A stretch of 64,000 nucleotides of DNA. Origin: Varanus komodoensis (taxonomy: Eukaryota; Chordata; Lepidosauria; Squamata; Varanidae). Positions 23,308 to 35,858 of the stretch are shown here, piece by piece; positions within the stretch are counted from its first letter, which is position 1; each line of letters begins with the position of its first letter. The notes under the pieces were generated by a model. The model was not told the origin of the DNA and did no database searches. It saw only the letters and a list, made by a program, of their open reading frames with translations. The position numbers were made by a program, and so were the translations under genes. The stretch spans positions 2,044,880 to 2,108,879 of the forward strand of contig NW_025335873.1 of assembly GCF_004798865.1 (NCBI RefSeq). Direction: 5' to 3'.

Positions 23308-25605
23308 CAATTAAGTACAGCATCAAAATGTACCGTAAATAAAACCCAGTCTTTAAAGATTCCCCTGACCACTTCAAAAAGGTCTCTGCCCGTGTACCAG
23401 CAAAACTCTGAGCTGATTAATCTGAACAAAACCTGCAGTCCTGAGAAAAGTTTATTTTCAAAGTTAATTCATAAAGAGAAACATGCTGGGAAGGTTCATG
23501 CCTGGTTAGCTATCAATCCGCAGAGATGCGTGAGCTTCTCCACCTTAATACCTCCTCCCATCGGAGCTTTCCTTTTCGTTCCTAAGTGAAGCCAGAGTTG
23601 GGAAGCCAGATGAAGAGGAACTTGGACCAGGAGAGGCCGCTGCACTTTGCTCCAAAGTTTTTCCACATCCAGAAGCCATCCCATGGCGCCTGGACAGCAT
23701 CCAAAGCCGAAGGCTGAACCCCAAACTCCCTGCAGAGAGTCCGGGCGCCAACCAGCCTCCCTGCTCTACGAGCTCACAAACCAACCTCAGAGAGGGAGAA
23801 AGGGCGATTTACGAGTAAGTGGGCAGAGGGGTGAGGAACCTGGAAAAGCCAGGACGCACGTTGTCCTGATGCCTCTCCAGCCTCCATCCCTTTCCCTCCG
23901 AGACAACCCAGCTGGGTAAGCAAGCAGCTCAGGGTCCACAGAACCGGGAATGAAAATCTCTGCCATGTTCTCAAGGACTCCCAGCCTTCTGAGTTCAGGG
24001 CATGATGGCTCTGGGGGCAGGGCTGCCTTTAAGGTATCTGAGGGTGGCTTGTAAACGGCCTGGAAAGCGTCAGATAATGGGCAGTGTAGAAATTCCATCC
24101 ATCCATCACTCCGTTGTTCTGCAGAAGGGGGAATTTCTCCTGGTGACATGCCTCTGTCACAGAAAGGCTCAAAGGCGCATCATCACTGTCAACCTCATTC
24201 AAAGGAGAGAGTCCCCGTTATTTTGCATCTTCGAGGGTCAAAGGCCACTGGGCTGTGCACATTCACCTGATCTAGCTCACCGGAGCTTTTGCGCTCCGTA
24301 TTTTGCATACTTCTGGAATTTGGTGGAAAATAGTTGATCCCCTAACACTGCAGCAGAAAGTAACTGCCTACGGAAAAGGGAGCGAACTAGAGGGCCAAAT
24401 GCCGATTTCAGGAATAGACGGGGGCAAAGGTGGTGGGGCCATAAAACAAAACATTCTCAGTATATTTTTGCTTCCGTTCTCCTTGCCAGAAACTGAGCCC
24501 TTTTAATTGTGGAGGGGGAACCATCCAAGAGTTGCAAAAGCAGCAAGCTGGGCGAGGGGCATGGCTGAGAAATGGGGAAGTCTAGCACCCAGCATTTTGG
24601 ACCCCCAGCCTCAGGGTTACCTGTTAAACTAAAGCAAGTAGTGATCATGCTGTGAGTATTGGGACTCAGCCTCCTCCCTAAATGCTGACTTTCCCTCCCT
24701 TCTCCACCAATGCAGAAAATTCTCATTCTCTTTATTAAAAGCATAGTGGAGCTGTGGAAAGGTTTAGCTTGTCCTGTTGAATAGTGGGGGGGGGGGAATC
24801 TATATATAAATGTAGAGCATATACAGAAAAATAAGTGAGGGGAGAAAAGCATTTACACCTCTTGTATCCACTCTCAAGGCACTTGTTTAACAATCGTGGC
24901 TGAAAAAGCTTTGCTGCTGTTGTTATGTTTTCCTTCTCACTGGATTAGTATTCAGTCCAGCCTCCAGCTGGAATTCAAGACAAACAGCAAAACAAGAGGT
25001 TCCTTCATTGTATCCAGGGTAGAGGAGCTCATACGAGGTACCCTATCCTTCTTATACTTTTTCGGAGTTTGATGGGAACTCAAAAATCATCTAGTCCAAC
25101 CCCTAATCCAACTCTTCATCATCCTGATAGACAGCACCCCAGACTCTGCTTAAATCATTTCTGAAATATTCTGTGGGTGACAGAGACATGAAGCACAGTC
25201 ATCCCTGTAAGGCAGGTCAGTATGATTATATCATAGCCCTGTAATGTAGGGAACTCTTCTGCATTTGTTACAAGTTCTCTCAGTTAAACATTCACCCCAC
25301 TTTCCACTTGCAACCAGCTTGGGATATAAAAGCTACACCTCTTGAATTTCTGTCTGCTGCATAGAGCACTGCAAACCAGCCAGGGGAAAGTCTGCAACTC
25401 AACAGACTTGCAGCCTGAGACTCAAGGTGAAGGACAGTATAGAAAATCTTTTCAATAAATAAATAAATGAATAAAATAAACAGATTGCAGCTGAAGCTAC
25501 TGAGCAGATGGAAGACGAGTCCCTCCCAGCCCAAATTTAGGTACTAAAGATGCCTGCACAGTCCTTCCATTTACTACCAAAGTCCCCTTTTCTCAATGTA
25601 TTCCC

Positions 25606-25645
25606 CTTCCTTCCTTCCCTTCCTTCCCTTCCTTCCTTCCCTCCC
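25606..25645. repeat. (CCTT)n low-complexity run
   Basis: CCTTCC/CCTTCCC tetramer and pentamer array, imperfect. Confidence 0.9.
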
Positions 25646-26379
25646 CTCTGCCTCCTCCTTTCAAATATAGTCACTGCTGTAAGAATCACTGGCCATAAAG
25701 TTTAAAACTTCGCTCACTCACCACCACGGGAATTCAGCCGCAGGTAGAATCCCAGAGAAATCTCCCTGCCTCTTGGCAAGCCATCCCAGAATATAAAGCA
25801 GGGTCACTTGGCTGGTGGGAGGAGTCGGGAATCAGGGAGGGACGCCTGTCCCCATGGGTGGGATCAATCCGGGGCAGGCGTCCCTCTTGGCCCATTCACA
25901 ACGTTCCCCTAAAGGAAGCTCGTGGGAACTCTCGGTGGGCCAAGACTTTAGCCTGGAAGGCAGACAGTCTGCAAACTGCAACACTGCCTGGCACGGGACA
26001 GGGAGGAGCTGGAGGGCGAGCTGCAAGTCTGCATAGTGGGCTCCTGGTGGAGGCATAGCTGCAGGACTGGGGAAAGGATTTGGCAACCGCACATTCCGCA
26101 GAAGCAAGGCCGACGACTGCTCCCACAAGGCCGTGGGCCAGATAATGTCCCCTTGCGTCAGAGCGTCACCTGCCTCTCTGGCAGCTGATGTTGACACGGA
26201 AGGGACCCTCCACGGTACACAGATCATAATCCTCCCCGCTGCCCTCTCCCTGCCCCCGTCTAGTTGCTTCTGCTTCCAAAATCCAGACAACTCTGCAAAG
26301 TCAGCAGCAAGACAAGCGGACAAAGGGCCGGATGCTTTCCTGCCTCCGGACTCCAGACATCCCGTTGGTAAAGGCAAAG

Positions 26380-27225
26380 CCACAGAATCATGGAGCAGTA
26401 GAGTTGGAAGGGGCCAGAAGGCCGTCCGGCCCAACTCCCTGCTCAGTGCAGGACCCCAAGTTACACCGTCCCTCCCGGATGGCCTTCCGGTTGCATCTTG
26501 CGCACCTCCCGAGTGGAAGAGCCCCCCACCTCCCACGGTCACGGGTTCCAGTGCTGTGCTGTTTTGACAGTCAGGAAACTTTTCCTGATAGCTAGCCAGA
26601 ACTTGGTTTCCTGTAACCTGAGCCTGTTGTTCCATGTCCTGCACTCTGGAATGATCAAGAAGAGATCCTGGCCTTCCTCTTTGTGAGGAGTGCTATTCTA
26701 TCTCCCCTCAGTCTTCCCTCCTCCAGGCTAAACATGCCCAGTTCTTTCCACCTCTCCTCACAGGGCCTTTTCTCCAGTCCCTGGGTCATCCTTGTTGCCT
26801 TCCTCAGGACCCTTTCCTGCTTGTTTGCATCTTTCTTCAGCTCTGGTGCCCAGAATTGGATGTAGTCCTCCTTGAGATCCAACCAGTGGGGAGTAAAGGG
26901 GGACTGGTACTTCATATGATCTGGAAGTGAGACATCTATTAATGCAACCTAAAATAGCATTTGCCCTTTTTGCAGCCGCTTCTCATTGTTGACGCATATT
27001 CAGCTTGTGATTACAACAATTCCACAATCCTTTTCACTTGCAGTACTGTGCAGCCAAGTATTCCCCATTTTGTAACAAAGCATTTGGTTTCTTTCTGTTG
27101 ACATTTGTCCCTACTGAATTTCATTCTGTTGCTTTCAGCCCAGTGCTTCAACCTATCAAGATCACCTTGAATCTTCTTTCCGTCTTCCAGGGTATTAGCT
27201 ATCCCACCCAGATCTGCAAATCAAA
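26380..27225 (-). mobile_element. CR1 LINE 3' portion
   Basis: On the minus strand it encodes [20 protein letters not shown] and [20 protein letters not shown], a typical CR1 reverse-transcriptase C-terminus, and its 3' side runs out at CAGAATCATGGAGCAGTAGA (reversed CR1 tail). The 26940-27225 part matches the reptilian CR1 stretch with ATTTGTCCCTACTGAATTTC and CCTATCAAGATCACCTTGAA. Several breaks. Confidence 0.85.
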
Positions 27226-27479
27226 CCAAACCAAACAAAAAACCCAGGAATGCAAGGATCAGACTCCAAAGTCCATCTAGTTTAGAATCTCAACTCTTTC
27301 AGCACCCGGTCAGATGTTCTGGGACACTCCCGAAGATAATTTTCCTTCCTCAGTTCTGAGCAACAGGCAATTATGTCCTGGGGGACTTCAGTCTCCATGC
27401 CGAGACTGTTCTGACCGGGGCGGCTCAGGACTTCATGGCCTCCATGGTGGCCATGGGGCTGTCTCAACATGTCATAGGC

Positions 27480-27945
27480 CTGACCCATGAACGTTATCAC
27501 CTATAAAGCCCTTAACGGCTTGGGACCTGGTTATCTAAAGGAGCGCTTGTGTCCATATATGCCCTCCCGCCCCTTGAGATCGGCGGCAGAGGCCCTTCTC
27601 TGGGAGCCCTCCGTGAAGGACATTAGGAGGGTGAGCACCCGGAGGAGGGCCTTCTCTGCGGTGGTGCCCAATCTATGGAATGTGCTCCCCAGAGAGGTCC
27701 GCCTGGCGCCGTCGTTATTTGCTTTTCGGTGCCAGGCCAAGACCTTATTATTTAAACGTCATTTTAATTATTAATATTATTTATTGATTTTATATCTTCG
27801 GCCAGGACGTCGCCAATTATATTGTTTATATGGTTAATTGTGTATTTATTTATTTATTTATTTATTGTTGTGCGCTGCCCCGAGGCTTCAGTGAATGGGG
27901 CGGCATAGAAGTTTGCTAAATAAATAAATAAATAAATAAATAAAA
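27480..27945 (+). mobile_element. L2-like LINE 3' end, best-preserved copy
   Basis: Encodes TYKALNGLGPGYLKERLCPY, MPSRPLRSAAEALLWEPSVK, then RRAFSAVVPNLWNVLPREVR and FRCQAKTLLFKRHFNY with stop, followed by TTTATTTATTTA tracts and an AAATAAATAAATAAA tail (27917-27945). An open frame of 95 codons survives. This is the reference copy for the relics at 12568, 19147, 20178 and 22225. Confidence 0.85.
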
Positions 27946-28029
27946 ATTAGAAATGGATGGGCTCAGAAGTTGGAGGTTTATTTATGCCATTTGATTGCCT
28001 CCCAATACCAAAGGATCTGGGCAGTTTAG

Positions 28030-28340
28030 AAAAATTAAAAGCCTAAATGCAGCTTAAGGAAGCATTAGAGTAAAGCTTTGAAAGCTTCAAACAGTGTGAT
28101 GCCAAAATAGTAATAATAAAAAAGCAGGGCAGGGCAAAGATTGGGGAAAAAACCACAATCACCCATTTCAGTATAACATTGAAGGATGGAAAAGCCCGTG
28201 AAAGGGAAAAGGCCTTCAGCCAGTAATGGAAGAACCGCAGGGAAAGTGCCGGAGGAGCCTCTGTGGGAAGGAATTTGGGGTGCCACTGCAAGAAAGGCCC
28301 TACTCATAATGACCATCCACCCCTGTGAGATCTGGGGGGC
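28030..28340 (-). mobile_element. Possible LINE 3'-end relic, minus strand
   Basis: GGGCAGTTTAGAAAAATTAA, a stretch of short AT-rich sequence, then GGAAAAGGCCTTCAGCCAGT..GCCACTGCAAGAAAGGCCCT, the layout of a reversed LINE tail. Strongly diverged. Confidence 0.4.
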
Positions 28341-29559
28341 TACCCAGGGGAAGGTCCCCGGAGGAGATTTTAGGCATGCTCAAATGGGAGGGGAGGTTCC
28401 GGGCCACTTGACCCTGTATTTGGATGCCCTGCTCTCTTCCACAAGGAAACAGCCCGACACAGTTCTGGCTGTTACTTACAGAAACCTGAGTCACCTGCAT
28501 TGCAGTTACTTCCCGCGCCACTCATCCTGCAGGAGCCCGCCCATCGATTTCAGAGGGCCTACCTGGCAGGGCTGTGTGACTGGCCTTGGGGCAGGGGGGA
28601 TCTCAGGACCGTGTCTTAGGCCTGCTCTGCAGAGCCCTTCCCAGGCAAGTTCAATTGCCCTCTTCTTTGCTGCCTTTTAGAAAGGCAGTGGAGAACTTTT
28701 CTCCACGGTTCCCTACATTTTAATCTTGCCTATTTCGGATTCACACTCAAGCCATATTTTCTGGCCTTTAAAAAAAACATGCAATCTTAAGAGTCCGATG
28801 CTATGCATCTTTAGAACAAAGAAGATCTACAGCATACAGCTTTGACTCACTGGCGCATGCTGGGAATTGTTGGCTTTTTTTCTGCCTATACTTGCAAAGA
28901 ATTGTGTGCTCAGTTGTTGTAAGTCACTGCCAATTCGTATAAATTAAAAAGAAGAACAACAAGAGCCTTGCTCTTGCTCCCGTCAGTTTTGCTGGGCTCA
29001 GTTTTAGCGTTTATTGTGTAAGTTTCTTGGGACAAGAATATGTTGTTCTCTTGTTTTCTCTGTGGGCTACTGCAGAAAAAAACGTATTTTTCCTTCCCTT
29101 TCCCGTCATGCAGGATGTGAGGGCTGCTCATTATACAGTCGAAACAGAACGGCCATGCACAACAGGGAGCGCGCAGGCAGGCCTGGAGGAGCCCCATGGT
29201 GCGGAGATGCACAATCACTGTTTGGGTGGGATCTTAGGACAGGCGGGGCAGGGAGTGCAACGGCCCAGTGAGGACTGGGTAAGCGATCGGCTGTTGGGAT
29301 GAGCGTGGAAAGGGGAGGCAGCGTCTGACTTCTGCCTGCTTTTCGGCATCTTTGTGGCCACCCATTTAGCCTTCCCAGAACTGGCACTTGTGCACACGTG
29401 CCTGCGGCATGTCTGAATGCCATCCGCCAGCAGATGGCACGCTCTCCCCATCTCCCTAGCAGTTCTCAATGCACCACCTGAGGTGTAATTCCTGAGGAGA
29501 CGGATGCATTCGAAACATGGGGATGGAGGAGAACTTGGCAAGTGCCGTGGACTGACGGA

Positions 29560-29905
29560 AAAGGCGAACAGGTGGGTTCCAGATCAGATCAAGCCAGAGC
29601 CTTCCCTAGAAGTAGAAATGACAAAAAGGGGACTGTTTATAATTTGGAGAAGAAACGACTCGCTTGGAGACAATCATGCTAGGAAAGCTGAAGTCAGAAG
29701 AAGAACGGGAAGGGCGAATAAGAGATGGACTGACTGTATAAAGAGAACTTAGAACAGCTTAGCAGGGTGGTGGCTGGATGGGGTCACTGGGGCAGTGGGC
29801 GTGGGCTTGAGAGGGCTCCAAGGGATGGTGGAGGACAGGAGAGCCTGGAGGAATGTTGTCTGTGGGGTCATGAAGGGTTGGACATGACTTAGCGGCTAAA
29901 CAAAA
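29560..29905 (+). mobile_element. BovB-like (RTE) LINE 3' end, copy 1
   Basis: Degraded coding text DSLGDNHARKAEVRRRTGRA, NKRWTDCIK, then GMVEDRRAWRNVVCGVMKGW, matching the C-terminus of BovB/RTE reverse transcriptases (MLGK..RRRGR..RWxDxI..DRxAWRxxVHGVxKSRT). Ends near TTGGACATGACTTAGCGGCT. Interrupted. Confidence 0.75.
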
Positions 29906-30064
29906 AGCAGGGCTGTCATGGATAGGACAATTCATTCATGGGGTCCCCATAAGGTGAAGAAAACTTGATGGCGCACGACTGCAACTACAAAGTCAGGTGC
30001 TTTGTAGCTCAATGTTTTTAAAAAGTCACAAAAGCAAAACAAATCACAGTCATTCATTCCTTCA

Positions 30065-30545
30065 ATCAATCACTCAATTTTTTTAAAATCCTGCTTTCCT
30101 CTGGGAAAAGATAGATAGATGCTCCCAGCCTTTCTATTCTCACAACACTGCAGGGTAAGGTTAGGCTGAGGCAGAGTTACTGGGACAGAGCGTGATAACC
30201 CAACACCCGTGGCTGAGTGCGGGTTGTGCTCGAACTGCAGACAGCTGGTCAGTGGGTTATTGTACTGTCTGCCGTAACAAGCCATGGCAATCAACCCACC
30301 GTTCACAGCCCCAGCCGCAAACCGTGGGCTCCCGGCGTGGGCTGTTTGCAGAAGCAAACCATGGCTTGCTGGTGCAGCTGGCTACAGACAGCACAATAGC
30401 CCCTTGCTCAACACAAGCCACGCTCGAACCACACTCAGTCCCTGCACGTTGGTTCGTGTGGCCCTTGCTCCACCACAGAGCTTCACAGGAAAGCGGGGAT
30501 TTCAACCTGGGTTTCCCGCATCAAGTTAGTCTCAGTCTGAGCGCC
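30065..30545 (-). repeat. tRNA-SINE, reverse, split by the 30192-30473 insertion
   Basis: Left part: CTCACAACACTGCAGGGTAA then GGTTAGGCTGAGGCAGAG, the reversed 3' half of the local SINE. Right part: CAGAGCTTCACAGGAAAGCG then GGGATTTCAACCTGGGTTTC, the reversed 5' half with B-box. The pieces join naturally once the insertion is set aside. Confidence 0.65.
30192..30473. mobile_element. Foldback (hAT-like) non-autonomous element inserted in a SINE
   Basis: The two halves are an imperfect inverted repeat of about 100 bp per arm. The clearest part is GGGTTATTGTACTGTCTG (30254-30271) against CAGACAGCACAATAGCCC (30385-30402), 16 of 18 matched in inverse. Outer parts (CTGAGTGCGGGTT and reversed AACCACACTCAG) and inner CAAGCCATGG also pair. 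Flanks are GACAGAGC (30184-30191) and CACAGAGC (30474-30481), an 8-bp near-duplication as made by hAT elements. The surrounding sequence on both sides is one interrupted reverse SINE. Confidence 0.65.
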
Positions 30546-33361
30546 ATTCATGAATTCTGGACAGGCTGGAAAATCGGCTTGGAGACCTGAACTTTTTCTG
30601 TGCTGTGGTAACATCGTCAAACAGGTTCCTCTTCCGTCTTTGCTTCCATGGGGCACCTTGTTGCTCTCTCACTCCTGAGCTGCAACCAGCCAAAGACACC
30701 TCCTTGGTCAGCAGGCCAGCTAGAACAGCTCCAGTCCAAAGGGACTATTTGGAGGAAGCGCTGCACAGTGACTGGCAATTCCGCCTTCTGATCCCTGGCG
30801 GCGTTTCCCTTCTGGTGCACCGAAGGCCTTGGCCTCCGCCATTTCTTTCAGTCCCAGACTGCAGTGTCTTGGCAGGAGGCGGTTTCCTTGTGTGTTGCAA
30901 TGCAGCAGGGTGGCCTTCGCTTCGTGGGGTTTGCTCATGGGGCTTCATTCTCTCTGCATTCAACTAATCCTTCGCTTGGACTTTGCCTGCACGATCTTCC
31001 TGCCCGTGATAACCGCCGATTTCTTGGTCCTCCTGTATTGTTCTCCTCTGTGTGACTCTCTGTGTAGGATTAGATAGCAGTTCCGTTTCCCCTCTCTTCT
31101 AGGTAGGAAAACAATTAATTTGAATCCAGTCCTCCTGCAGTTTTGGGAAGTATGTCTGCGGATGTCATCGTCTTCTGCAAGTTCTGACTGAGCCTCTTCC
31201 TCTCTGCACACCTTTCTCGATTCGTCTTAGTCCTGTGCAATTCTGAAGGAGATTCCTTTTGGGTGGTTTTGTTGCCGCTCTTGCCCGCTGTGGCTTCCAT
31301 TCGGTGCATTTTCGTTACGATGGTGCAGGACACAATCTGTTGGCCTCTTGATAATGTTGGCATGGGCATGGAATGATTCCGAATCCCACCTCTGGTCCCT
31401 GTGATCTGAGCTGGGATGCTGCAGGTGGGGCTCTCTGCCCCTCCACCGCCCCCCCCCCAGCTGGCATGGGGGCACCATGGTGGGGAGGAAAAGAAGGTGA
31501 GCACGAGGACTTGGTGGGGGGCACGCTGGAACCGAGGGCTTTGCTGATTCCTCCTGGTGCCGGGGTCTCCTTCCCTGGCCCTCCCCTGGTGCGTTGTCTA
31601 GACAGCTGACAATGGCCAGCTGTAGCCATTAGCGGGCAGGACACCGGCACTGCACCTCGTTGCAGCATAAGAAGGACAAAAGCATCCATGTCTGGAGAGT
31701 CAGATCACTGAGGAGCAAAAGGACTGCACCCCAAGAAGCGAAAAACCAATATGGAGCTCGCTTTCTCAAAAAGCCAGTTTACTCTTGTGTTATGACAATG
31801 GCAATTTGAAAAAGTACACATTTACAAACAGAGTAAGAACATATTTTAAGGCAATCTTGGTCAAGTATTTTGGGAGGGTGGGGCTAAGAAGAATATGAAT
31901 GATTTCCTCCTCCTCCCCCTCTTTAATTATTTTGAGAAGCTTTCTGAGCAGTTTACAGTAATCCATACAAGCAAGACAATCGTTGAGAGTGAAACCTTAA
32001 CTTTGTAAAATATTCACTTTATCATAGATTTCCTTTTATAAAGAGAAAAATGCTTGATAAACAAGCAATACAACTTCCCAAATGGTATGTTGACAATGCA
32101 CCTTTTCAAAGAAAGAGAGAGAGAGACAGAGACAGAGAGAGAGAGAGAAAGATGCATAGCATTTAAAAAGCAGTTTTGGCATTTCCTTTTGGCTAAAATG
32201 AAATTAATGTTAAAAATTGCCAGCATTCAAGTTTTGGGGGATATTTTCTGTATATGTACAGTCTGAAAAGCCCTGTCTTTTTTAAATGCAAGAAAAGCAC
32301 ATTTGCAAAACTGAGGTGTGTCCTTGAAAGTCACTGCAATTGATCGATCTGAGTTCGAACAGAAAATTTTGCTCATAGATGGCTGGTACACAGGCAAAAG
32401 TTTATCTCCAGCTCATCATATGAAGTTCTATTTTATTCCTCAGGAGTCAAGTTACTATATTGGTGATTTTTTTTTAAAAAATCAGGTTCATGAAGGGTGC
32501 AGTCCCATGTCTCATAGCCTGACAGCACACAAGCCTCCAAATTCAGAGTGCTCCGTGCAGCCCATTCCGTAACACCAGCTTGCCGGTGTTAATTCGAGCA
32601 AGGGAGGAACAGCACAAACTCCCTCAACTTGTTTGGCTGGCCTAGAGGAGAATATGCGAAGAATGCATCAGCAAGCGGGCAAACTGTAGACCTGCACACA
32701 TAACATTAGGTGTGTTGCAGAAAGGCAAATTAAGGGAGCGATCCCATGGCCCCCTAGTCACCATCCTACGGGCCTTGGGGAATTTCAGATCCCCAGTCCT
32801 GGGGCCGGAGGTGGCACTCTGACCACGGAGCCGGGAACTGGCGCGCAGACGGCTTGGAAAGAGCCACACCGGCTGCCCTCTGAGGTCGGGACTGACCTGG
32901 GAGAGGAGGGAAGGGGCGCTTGGGTGGGTGGGCAGCCATTACGGGGCTCCGTGACACGCCTGCTAGTGAACCCTGCAGAGCTGCGTGTGATGTGTACTCC
33001 TGTAGGGAAAAGGAAGACTAGGGCCAGTGTTGCAATGCAGGCCGAACCAGCTTCCACGCTGCAGCGGGGCGGCCTGATCTTCTCCAGCAAAGGCTGTTTG
33101 ATCTGTCGGTCGAAAGACACCCCTGCACAGAGAGAACGAGCGTCTCTCTGTACACAAAGCCTGCCACGATTTTAGCCAGTTTGCTCGTATGGAGTTAACC
33201 AAGAAGCCTTAATGACAGTATCAGTGCAATCACAATTGTGGCCTCCTTATTTCAGAATAAGGAGCTTGTCCTTCTGTGGAGCAGTGCCTCGGGGCGCAGG
33301 GTGGAAGGAACACAACTCTTTTCTGGGCTTCCTTTAGACCAGCTTCTGGATGCAGGCAGGA

Positions 33362-33387
33362 GTGCGTGCGTGCATGCGTGCGTGCGT
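33362..33387. repeat. (GTGC)n microsatellite
   Basis: Alternating purine-pyrimidine GCGT/GCAT run with Z-DNA potential in intergenic DNA. Confidence 0.9.
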
Positions 33388-34065
33388 CGGGAAACAAAGA
33401 TTGTTCACTTGTCGAGCATGTGGGAAAGAACAGCCCATCCTGGGTACCTGCCGGGACTCTGGTTCCCCTCCAGAAGAGGAGATCTCTTCTCGACTCTTCT
33501 CTTCTCGCTTAAGTGCCCATTTCCTTTCAAGGTGATACCCCCTCCTACCAGTCCAGCCTCTCCAAAAATAGACAGGAGCCTGGAAGAAAAATGTGCCTTA
33601 GCCAGTACTATATAAAGAAAGCGTCAGATCGCTGTCAAGGCCCGGGTAGGAAATGTTCTGTAGCTTGCAGAGGAGAAAAACCCAGTGTGGAGACAGGCAC
33701 GGACTTACTGATTTGGTATGTGGAACGGGAAAGGGGAGAGACAGGGGGCGGGGGTGGAATGGATGATTCACCCGTTCTCCACCTGTGGATCTCAGCGCGG
33801 GTGACCGGAGGTCGATACTTAGGGCCAAGCAGTAGGCACGAGTGGAGACCAGGGCGAGACTGCAGATGTTTCGCGTGTGTGCGAGGTTCCCCTTAAGGCT
33901 CTTGTGCGTATGCCAATTCACGGTTCTGACAGGCTCGCACTTTTGGCACACCAGTTACAGATCGAGCTCGTGATCTCTGTTAGTCTGGCAGGGTCCTAGC
34001 GAGTACGGTAGCGGGACTTCAGAGTGTGCTGCTCACGTATGTATGTATTTATTTAGTTCCTTGAC

Positions 34066-34605
34066 CAATGCAGTGGCCCCGGTCCTGAGATCAGCAGACT
34101 CAAAACGCTTGGAAGAAATGCACTGTCCATCATGGCATCTGGAAGAGTGAAGACATCGGCCTCTCTGCCAAATGTGGATTCGTCAACACGATAATTTTTC
34201 CAATTGCCAAGCATGCCTGTGAAACTTGGACCCTGAAGAAGGCAGATAGAAGAAAGATGGGTGCTTTGGAATTGTGGTGCTGGAGACAATGATTGCGCAG
34301 CGCGTGGTCTGCAAGAACCACAAAGAAAGAAGTCCTAGAGTGAGGCTCACCGAAAATATCACTTGAAGCCAAGCCTGCCAAACATGCTTTGGCCATGCCA
34401 GGAGCACCGACTCACTCAGAATGCCAGTCTTGCTGGGAGCGATCGGCGGGCAAAGGAGAGGGGGCCGCCCCGGGCCCGTTGGCTGGATGCCCTAAAGAAA
34501 GAGACGGGGATGGCATGGAGGTCTTGAAGGAAGCAGTATGCGACAGAGGGGCTTGGGCAGCGATGATCCATGGAGTGGCCAAGGGTCACACATGACGGCA
34601 TGGTC
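34066..34605 (+). mobile_element. BovB-like (RTE) LINE 3' end, copy 2
   Basis: Longer copy: CETWTLKKADRRRMGALELW then CWRQ, SLEAKPAKHALAMPG, WLDALKKETGMAWRS-type text, and DRGAWAAMIHGVAKGHT at the end. The CETWTLxKxDxRxLxAxExWCxRR block is diagnostic of BovB. Several breaks. Confidence 0.8.
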
Positions 34606-35379
34606 AACGACGATGACAAGGCTGCCCCACGGCTGAAGCGCCGCTCTTTCAGTCCATGCTTGGCTTGGGCACTCCCCTGGTGAAAGAGGCCGAGCGGAAG
34701 CAAACGGGCCAGGCACACCAACGCAGAACATCTGAACAGGAAGCCCGGATTCTCTGCTGGCTTTCAGGAACAGGGCCTTTTTGGTGGTTGGCCCATGCTC
34801 GTGGCACTTGCTCCTGGAAGAACCCAGTCATGCCCAGTCTCTCTCCTCTTTCTCAAAGAGGCATTGAGACTGCCCTTTTCTACAAGTCTTCGTATGAATA
34901 CACTATTCTTTTTAACAAGCCATGCTGATTTATTTATATTCTTTTTTTTTTTTTGGTCACAAGACACCACATAAGGATTTGTCTCCTGGGAAGCAGTAAC
35001 TTAATGATGATTGTTATCCTAGTAAAGGATAAGATGGCCCTGTCTCTGCACATGGTGCCTTAGAATTAGCTGGGGGTGTGCCAGGTCTCTGTCCCAAGGG
35101 ATTTAACAAAGAGAATAGCCACAATTGAAGAAACAGAGGAGGAAGGAGGAGGCGGCAGGGTTAAGCAGTAAAGGTTTTGAGAATCTTTTTCCCAAATGTC
35201 TGTACTTCTGTTATACTTGTTTTGGCTTAAATGGCATGCTTATTAGTATTAATAATAAGCATAACAGCAACAACAACATCATTACTTGTTCCATGTGCAT
35301 TATCTATTATTGCATTTCTATCCCACGTCTTCCCTTCTTGCAAAGAACCTGGGGTGGTTTACAGAATCCGACTCTTCTG

Positions 35380-35640
35380 CATTTTTATCCCTACAACCAC
35401 CCTGTGAGGTAGGTCAGACTCAAAATCAAAATCAAACCCTCTAATTTTTCACCTGCATTTTATTATGACTGCGCTTATATCCCACATTTCTTCCTCTTGC
35501 AAGAATTCCAAGTGGTTCATAAAATAGTCCTTTCCATTTTTATAACAATAACCCACTGAGGTAGGCTAGGCCAAGAGACAGTGACTGGCCAATCCCACGA
35601 GTCCCAATAAGTCGTTAACCACCCCCACTCCAGACATGGT
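35380..35640 (-). repeat. Reverse SINE relics upstream of the GAPVD1 promoter
   Basis: Two pieces: ACAACCACCCTGTGAGGTAG at about 35395-35414, and 35460-35635 with TATATCCCACATTTCTTCCT, ACTGAGGTAGGCTAGGCCAA and GAGACAGTGACTGGCCAATC. Both are reversed SINE 3' bodies. They end at the (CT)n tract that precedes the CpG island. Confidence 0.6.
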
Positions 35641-35644
35641 ACCG

Positions 35645-35646
<2 letters not shown>

Positions 35647-35695
<49 letters not shown>
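35647..35695. repeat. (CT)n microsatellite upstream of the GAPVD1 promoter
   Basis: About 24 uninterrupted CT units about 115 bp left of the CpG island core. Long CT/GA tracts near promoters can bind GAGA-type factors and form H-DNA; a regulatory role here is only a possibility. Confidence 0.97.
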
Positions 35696-35698
<3 letters not shown>

Positions 35699-35858
35699 CT
35701 GCCGCACACTCCCGGAGGATTCTACCACTTCCTAAACAGGTAGACCAGGCCTCTCCTCCTTCCCCCACCCGTTCCCCCGCTTCTTCTTCCCCGCCCCTCT
35801 GGCGGCGGGACTACGTTTCCCGTCCTGCCGTGGGCGCGCCTGTCCCCCGCATGCGCAG

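Larger units (their letters stand above)
19788..35800. other. Region between the ASS1 start exon and the GAPVD1 promoter
   Basis: About 16 kb, presumably holding the ASS1 non-coding first exon and promoter on the minus strand, though I could not identify either. Most recognisable content is repeat-derived: LINE 3' ends, a mariner relic, CR1, two BovB-like relics, a SINE split by a foldback element, and reverse SINE relics just left of the GAPVD1 promoter. No open frame here has a host-gene domain I recognise. The 31740-32560 part is AT-rich with a GA-rich run (32111-32150). Confidence 0.6.

Noticed and set aside
25832-26644. 270-codon minus-strand open frame
   Set aside because: Its upstream part is CR1-tail sequence and the rest has no recognisable domain; best explained as chance read-through in repeat-rich DNA.
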